Of a stretch of DNA of 6,726 nt, positions 4,365 to 6,726 are shown one piece after another (the stretch's first letter is position 1; the number at the start of each line of letters is the position of its first letter). Made by a program: the position numbers and the translations under genes. Under the pieces are notes generated by a model that was not told the origin of the DNA, searched no databases, and saw only the letters and a program-made list of their open reading frames with translations. This stretch comes from CAG-557 sp045540315 (GTDB taxonomy: Bacteria > Bacillota > Clostridia > Oscillospirales > Acutalibacteraceae). The stretch spans positions 1 through 6,726 of the forward strand of contig JAZQHA010000171.1 in the NCBI GenBank assembly GCA_045540315.1. Reading direction: 5' to 3'.

Positions 4365-5922
4365 GCTCGTCCCTCCGCTGGCTGGGCGCACCGTGAAGCA
4401 CCTGGTCGATGTTCCGCTTGACGGTCAGCAGCTCGTCCGCCTCCCGCTTACGCTCCTGATACTCATTGTACCCGGCGTTCTTCTCGGACATCAGGGCCTC
4501 GATCTCCGCCGTCAGCTCCTTGACGGTGGGCAGCTTGGTGATGCCGTTGGCCTTGAAGAAACGAATGGTGGCCTCGGAGAGGAGAAGATCACCTTCATGC
4601 TCCTGCCGGTAGGCGGCGCGGGCCTTGGGCGTTTTCTGTGCGGCGAGGCCATCCCGGACTGCTTTGGTGTTCCGGTAGATGATGATCTGCCGCCGCAGCT
4701 CCTTTTTTTCTTTCAAGGCCAATTCCTTCGGCTTCAAGCTGGCGGCGCTGTCACGCACAGCGGCAAAGGCGGCGGACACGGCGGCGTCCAACTCCTCCGG
4801 CGAGGAAAAGCCATACTCGGTATAGACGTTGACCGAGTTTGCTATCTGCTTCAGGTTGAACACGGACGCCCATTGCTGGTAGCCGATGCCCTTGCCCTCG
4901 GCTTTCTTGGCCTCAATGTCCACCATGCGCTGGACGCCCTGGGGCTGGCGAAGCTGCTCCCGGATGCTGGGCTTGGCTCCCAGGCTGGGACGGGCGGCGT
5001 TGCGTTCCAGAGCGGCACCGACGGCGGCGCGGTCGAAATCGTCCCCCAGCTTCCGGGCGGTGATGGGCTTGGCCCGGTCGGGGGTGAGGTAGGACAACCG
5101 GCCCCGGCTCTCCTTGACGGTGATGCCCCGCTGTAACAGCCGCTGGGCAAAGTCCTCGAAGCTGACGGCCAGGTTGAGGACGGCCCGGATCTCCCGGCGC
5201 AGCTTCTCCTTGTCCGTTTCAAACTTGGTGGGCGGCTTACCCTGGGCGGCGGCTTCGGTGTCCAGAGCAAGCTGCCCTTTCTTCTGCGCCCAATACTCCC
5301 GTTCGGTGACACGGTTTTTGCTCCCGCCCAGCAAGTCGATTTGGTACAGCCCCGCCCCCTGGCACAGCTCCATGACCTCGGCCCGGAAGTGGCGCATGGC
5401 TGCGGCGGTGCAGCGGTGCTTGGCTCCGGCCTGGGTGTCGCTGGCTCTGTCCATGTACGGTTTGCGCTCCACCTCGGCCACCCGCAGGGAGTTGATAACG
5501 ATATGGACATGGATGTTGCCGCTGTGGTTGTGACCGTCCGGGTGGGTGCAGACCAGGGCCTGGTGTCCGGGGAACTGCTCGGCACAGAACCGCTCCCCCA
5601 GCGCCTGGGCCTTGTCCATTGTCAGGCCGTGGTCGGGGCCGTCCCTGGGGTCAAAGGACAGGATGTAGTGATGGCTTTTCACGTCCTCCCTCTGCTGGTT
5701 TTTTCCATAGCGGAGATTGGCCCGCATACAGGCTACGGCGAAGTCCTCCTCGCCGCAATTCAAAGAAGAAATGCGGTAGTCCTGACGGGGGACAAGCCGC
5801 CCGTTCTCGTCCAGGATGGGCTTGCCGGTGAACTCGTCATGCTCAAAGGTGAGGTACTGCTCCGCCACGCCGTAGTCGGCATTTTTAGAGCTTAAATGTT
5901 TCAGTGTTGCCAATGGCTTCAC
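4354..5922 (-). CDS. MOBP-type relaxase/mobilization nuclease
   Basis: This 522-residue relaxase should nick oriT and pilot the strand during conjugative transfer, using a mating channel supplied by another element. The N-terminal relaxase domain spans about residues 1-220. Candidate catalytic tyrosine: Tyr23. A second motif around 66-92 includes Lys-Ser-His-His-Tyr-Ile-Leu-Ser-Phe-Asp-Pro. The metal-binding motif is His127-Pro-Asp129 ... His138-Val-His140-Ile-Val-Ile-Asn-Ser. The rest (220-522) is charged and helical, with likely coiled coil near 470-510, as usual for this family. The start is GTG at 5922 with AGAGG only three bases upstream; TTG at 5913 is an alternative. The 5' end overlaps mobC by 38 bases and the 3' end overlaps the Cys-rich gene by 11 bases. 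The gene appears intact. Confidence 0.92.
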   Translation of the reverse strand: MKPLATLKHLSSKNADYGVAEQYLTFEHDEFTGKPILDENGRLVPRQDYRISSLNCGEEDFAVACMRANLRYGKNQQREDVKSHHYILSFDPRDGPDHGLTMDKAQALGERFCAEQFPGHQALVCTHPDGHNHSGNIHVHIVINSLRVAEVERKPYMDRASDTQAGAKHRCTAAAMRHFRAEVMELCQGAGLYQIDLLGGSKNRVTEREYWAQKKGQLALDTEAAAQGKPPTKFETDKEKLRREIRAVLNLAVSFEDFAQRLLQRGITVKESRGRLSYLTPDRAKPITARKLGDDFDRAAVGAALERNAARPSLGAKPSIREQLRQPQGVQRMVDIEAKKAEGKGIGYQQWASVFNLKQIANSVNVYTEYGFSSPEELDAAVSAAFAAVRDSAASLKPKELALKEKKELRRQIIIYRNTKAVRDGLAAQKTPKARAAYRQEHEGDLLLSEATIRFFKANGITKLPTVKELTAEIEALMSEKNAGYNEYQERKREADELLTVKRNIDQVLHGAPSQRRDEHDR

Positions 5923-6283
5923 CTACCTCTCGAAGCACCTGGAACTTGAGGGCAGCGAGGTCGGACAGCTCCGCCCGAACCTCGGCGGCGAGGGTGTTGT
6001 ACGGTGCTCCGTACTCGTTCAGATACCGGGCAATCTGATTGAGGTTGCCGCCGATTTTCCCATACTCCCCGGTCAGCCTGCCCACGGCGGCAAGCAGCTC
6101 GTCATTGACGGGGGACACGATGATGATGGGCTTGACGGTCGCGCCGGTGATGGCCTGCCGGATAAATTCGGACTGGCTCATGCCGTAGGCGGTCAGGCGC
6201 TCCATGAAGTCGGCGTGTTCTTCTTCGGTCACACGGGTCTTGATGATGTGGGTGCGGTGGGGCGTGTTGTAGCGTTTGGACAA
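5885..6283 (-). CDS. mobC: MobC-like relaxosome accessory protein
   Basis: This 132-residue protein is the small DNA-binding partner of the relaxase in the relaxosome at oriT. Residues 12-48 look like a ribbon-helix-helix fold: a Thr-His-Ile-Ile-Lys-Thr-Arg-Val-Thr strand, then helices with Tyr-Gly-Met-Ser-Gln-Ser-Glu-Phe-Ile-Arg-Gln-Ala. The MobC signature Lys-Ile-Gly-Gly-Asn-Leu-Asn-Gln-Ile-Ala-Arg-Tyr-Leu-Asn follows at 76-89, then a C-terminal helix. The start is TTG 6283: a perfect AGGAGGT (6293-6299) lies nine bases upstream and homology begins there, while upstream in-frame ATGs lack ribosome binding sites and carry no family sequence. It overlaps the relaxase start by 38 bases. A consensus promoter and a hairpin lie upstream (6424-6531). 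Confidence 0.88.
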   Translation of the reverse strand: MSKRYNTPHRTHIIKTRVTEEEHADFMERLTAYGMSQSEFIRQAITGATVKPIIIVSPVNDELLAAVGRLTGEYGKIGGNLNQIARYLNEYGAPYNTLAAEVRAELSDLAALKFQVLREVGEAIGNTETFKL

Positions 6284-6292
6284 TAAACTTTT

Positions 6293-6299
6293 ACCTCCT
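6293..6299 (-). promoter_or_regulatory. Ribosome binding site fixing the TTG start of mobC
   Basis: AGGAGGT on the minus strand sits nine bases before TTG 6283. It lies inside the longer open frame that extends upstream, which argues that the upstream codons are leader and not protein. Confidence 0.8.
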
Positions 6300-6332
6300 G
6301 TTTTGAAATTCCCTTTAGGGTATAGTTCGCCC

Positions 6333-6338
6333 ATTATA
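6333..6338 (-). promoter_or_regulatory. Possible second -10 element for mobC
   Basis: A perfect TATAAT on the minus strand lies 50 bases before the mobC start and downstream of the hairpin at 6424-6455. No good -35 is found 16-18 bases upstream (GAATAT/TGAATA). It is recorded because it would bypass the attenuator, but support is weak. Confidence 0.3.
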
Positions 6339-6423
6339 CACCTTTCAAGTTTTCCATATTCAGTTGTCATGGGCGATGTGTTACGCGATGGAAAAGGGAA
6401 CATCAGGCTTTGGAAAAACACAA

Positions 6424-6455
6424 TGCACCCAGGTGGTCAAGACCATCTGGGTGCA
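6424..6455 (-). terminator. 15-bp hairpin with U-rich tail in the mobC leader (possible attenuator)
   Basis: TGCACCCAGGTGGTC (6424-6438) and GACCATCTGGGTGCA (6441-6455) form a near-perfect 32-base palindrome with an AA centre. The single mismatch is a G-U pair in plus-strand RNA and A-C in minus-strand RNA. On the minus strand the hairpin is followed by TTGTGTTTTT. It lies between the consensus promoter and mobC, so it would act as an attenuator or partial terminator; a relaxosome protein-binding site is the main alternative. Confidence 0.65.
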
Positions 6456-6462
6456 GAGAATT

Positions 6463-6492
6463 TTACTGATATTCACTTTTTATATCGCTCAT
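6463..6492 (-). CDS. Possible nine-codon leader peptide
   Basis: ATG 6492 opens a frame encoding Met-Ser-Asp-Ile-Lys-Ser-Glu-Tyr-Gln and then TAA, ending eight bases before the hairpin at 6455. It lies where a leader peptide would sit in a ribosome-controlled attenuator. However, the predicted transcription start is only about four bases before the ATG, so it would be nearly leaderless without a Shine-Dalgarno. Chance occurrence is quite possible. Confidence 0.25.
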   Translation of the reverse strand: MSDIKSEYQ

Positions 6493-6502
6493 CGTTAAGA
6501 CT

Positions 6503-6531
6503 ATTATAGAGCGAATGTAAAGTATTGTCAA
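6503..6531 (-). promoter_or_regulatory. Consensus sigma-A promoter of the mob operon
   Basis: On the minus strand a perfect TTGACA (6526-6531) and a perfect TATAAT (6503-6508) are separated by exactly 17 bases. Transcription would start near 6496, giving a leader of about 213 bases before mobC. GAGCG/CGCTC inverted arms (6509-6513, 6486-6490) flank the -10. A full-consensus promoter would be strong, which fits a need for a downstream check such as the hairpin at 6424-6455. Confidence 0.85.
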
Positions 6532-6564
6532 TGCGTTTTGAGGTCTAGTTTTGTCGAATTGGCC

Positions 6565-6726
6565 CGATGGAACAGTACAGACGCAAAGCGGGTGTACTAT
6601 TCCGGCGGGTGCGCCGCTCTGCGGCGATTGCGGAAACGGCTTCCGATTTCCGCCTGGTCAGGCGAGAACGCAACAGGCGGGGCTGACGGATTTTTGTGGC
6701 GCGGCTGCGCCACAACACCGGCGCGG
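6565..6726. other. Hairpin-rich region upstream of mobC, candidate oriT
   Basis: An 11-base inverted repeat with one mismatch, GGAACAGTACA (6569-6579) / TGTACTATTCC (6593-6603), is followed by CGCCGC/GCGGCG (6612-6626), CGGAAA/TTTCCG (6631-6652), CGCCTG/CAGGCG (6651-6664) and GTGGCGC/GCGCCAC (6696-6713). Such clustered inverted repeats next to mobC and relaxase genes are typical of an origin of transfer. No nic consensus I know was recognised. The minus strand also has an open frame from the window edge to TAG near 6604, so a partial gene end is an alternative. Confidence 0.5.

Noticed and set aside
4363..5136. A 257-codon plus-strand open frame opposite the relaxase
   Set aside because: It is the complement of a highly GC-rich real gene with clear relaxase motifs, and it has no ribosome binding site or family match.
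4851..5585. A 244-codon minus-strand frame inside the relaxase gene
   Set aside because: It is an alternative frame of the relaxase with a Pro/Ser/Arg/Thr-rich low-complexity translation, typical of a shadow frame in GC-rich DNA.
6284..6421. N-terminal extension of MobC by 46 residues
   Set aside because: The extension reads through the AGGAGGT ribosome binding site and the possible -10 at 6333-6338, and it shows no MobC family sequence.
1..6726. CRISPR array, tRNA or rRNA genes
   Set aside because: No regularly spaced direct repeats, and no tRNA cloverleaf or rRNA sequence, could be recognised on either strand.

Overview
The window looks like accessory DNA of a gut-type Firmicute (class Clostridia). 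Ribosome binding sites are strong AGGAGG types, and the genes belong to the Tn916/Tn1549/Tn4451 world of conjugative and mobilizable elements. No chromosomal housekeeping gene is visible. Two mobile elements meet head-on near position 3355.

Element A (about 1-3355, plus strand, moderate GC) shows only its right end. It holds a strong terminator (138-180), a structured leader, a Tn916 Orf7-like sigma factor (302-739) and a Tn916 Orf8-like helix-turn-helix protein (723-965). A 458-base gene-free but hairpin-rich stretch follows, then a TnpW-family small protein (1424-1597) and a complete large serine recombinase (1675-3348) whose stop codon lies a few bases from the element end. It therefore combines Tn916-type regulation with Tn4451/TndX-type recombination.

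Element B (about 3356 to beyond 6726, minus strand, clearly GC-richer) is a mobilization module. Read on the minus strand it runs: a hairpin-rich, oriT-like region (6565-6726), a consensus promoter (6503-6531), a possible attenuator hairpin (6424-6455), mobC (TTG start), a MOBP-type relaxase (GTG start), a Cys-rich VLP protein, a terminator, a second TnpW-family protein, and the first 63 codons of a second large serine recombinase.

The main observation is the junction. Element A sits inside the catalytic-domain coding sequence of element B's recombinase, exactly at the conserved Asp-Asp-Gly-Trp-Ser-Gly-Ala-Asn-Phe codons. One site-specific recombinase has thus disrupted the integrase of another element. 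Precise excision of A should rebuild B's integrase, so B would be locked in place while A is resident, although its mob genes remain intact and could still act in cis. The rest of B's recombinase and the left end of A are expected to the left of position 1.
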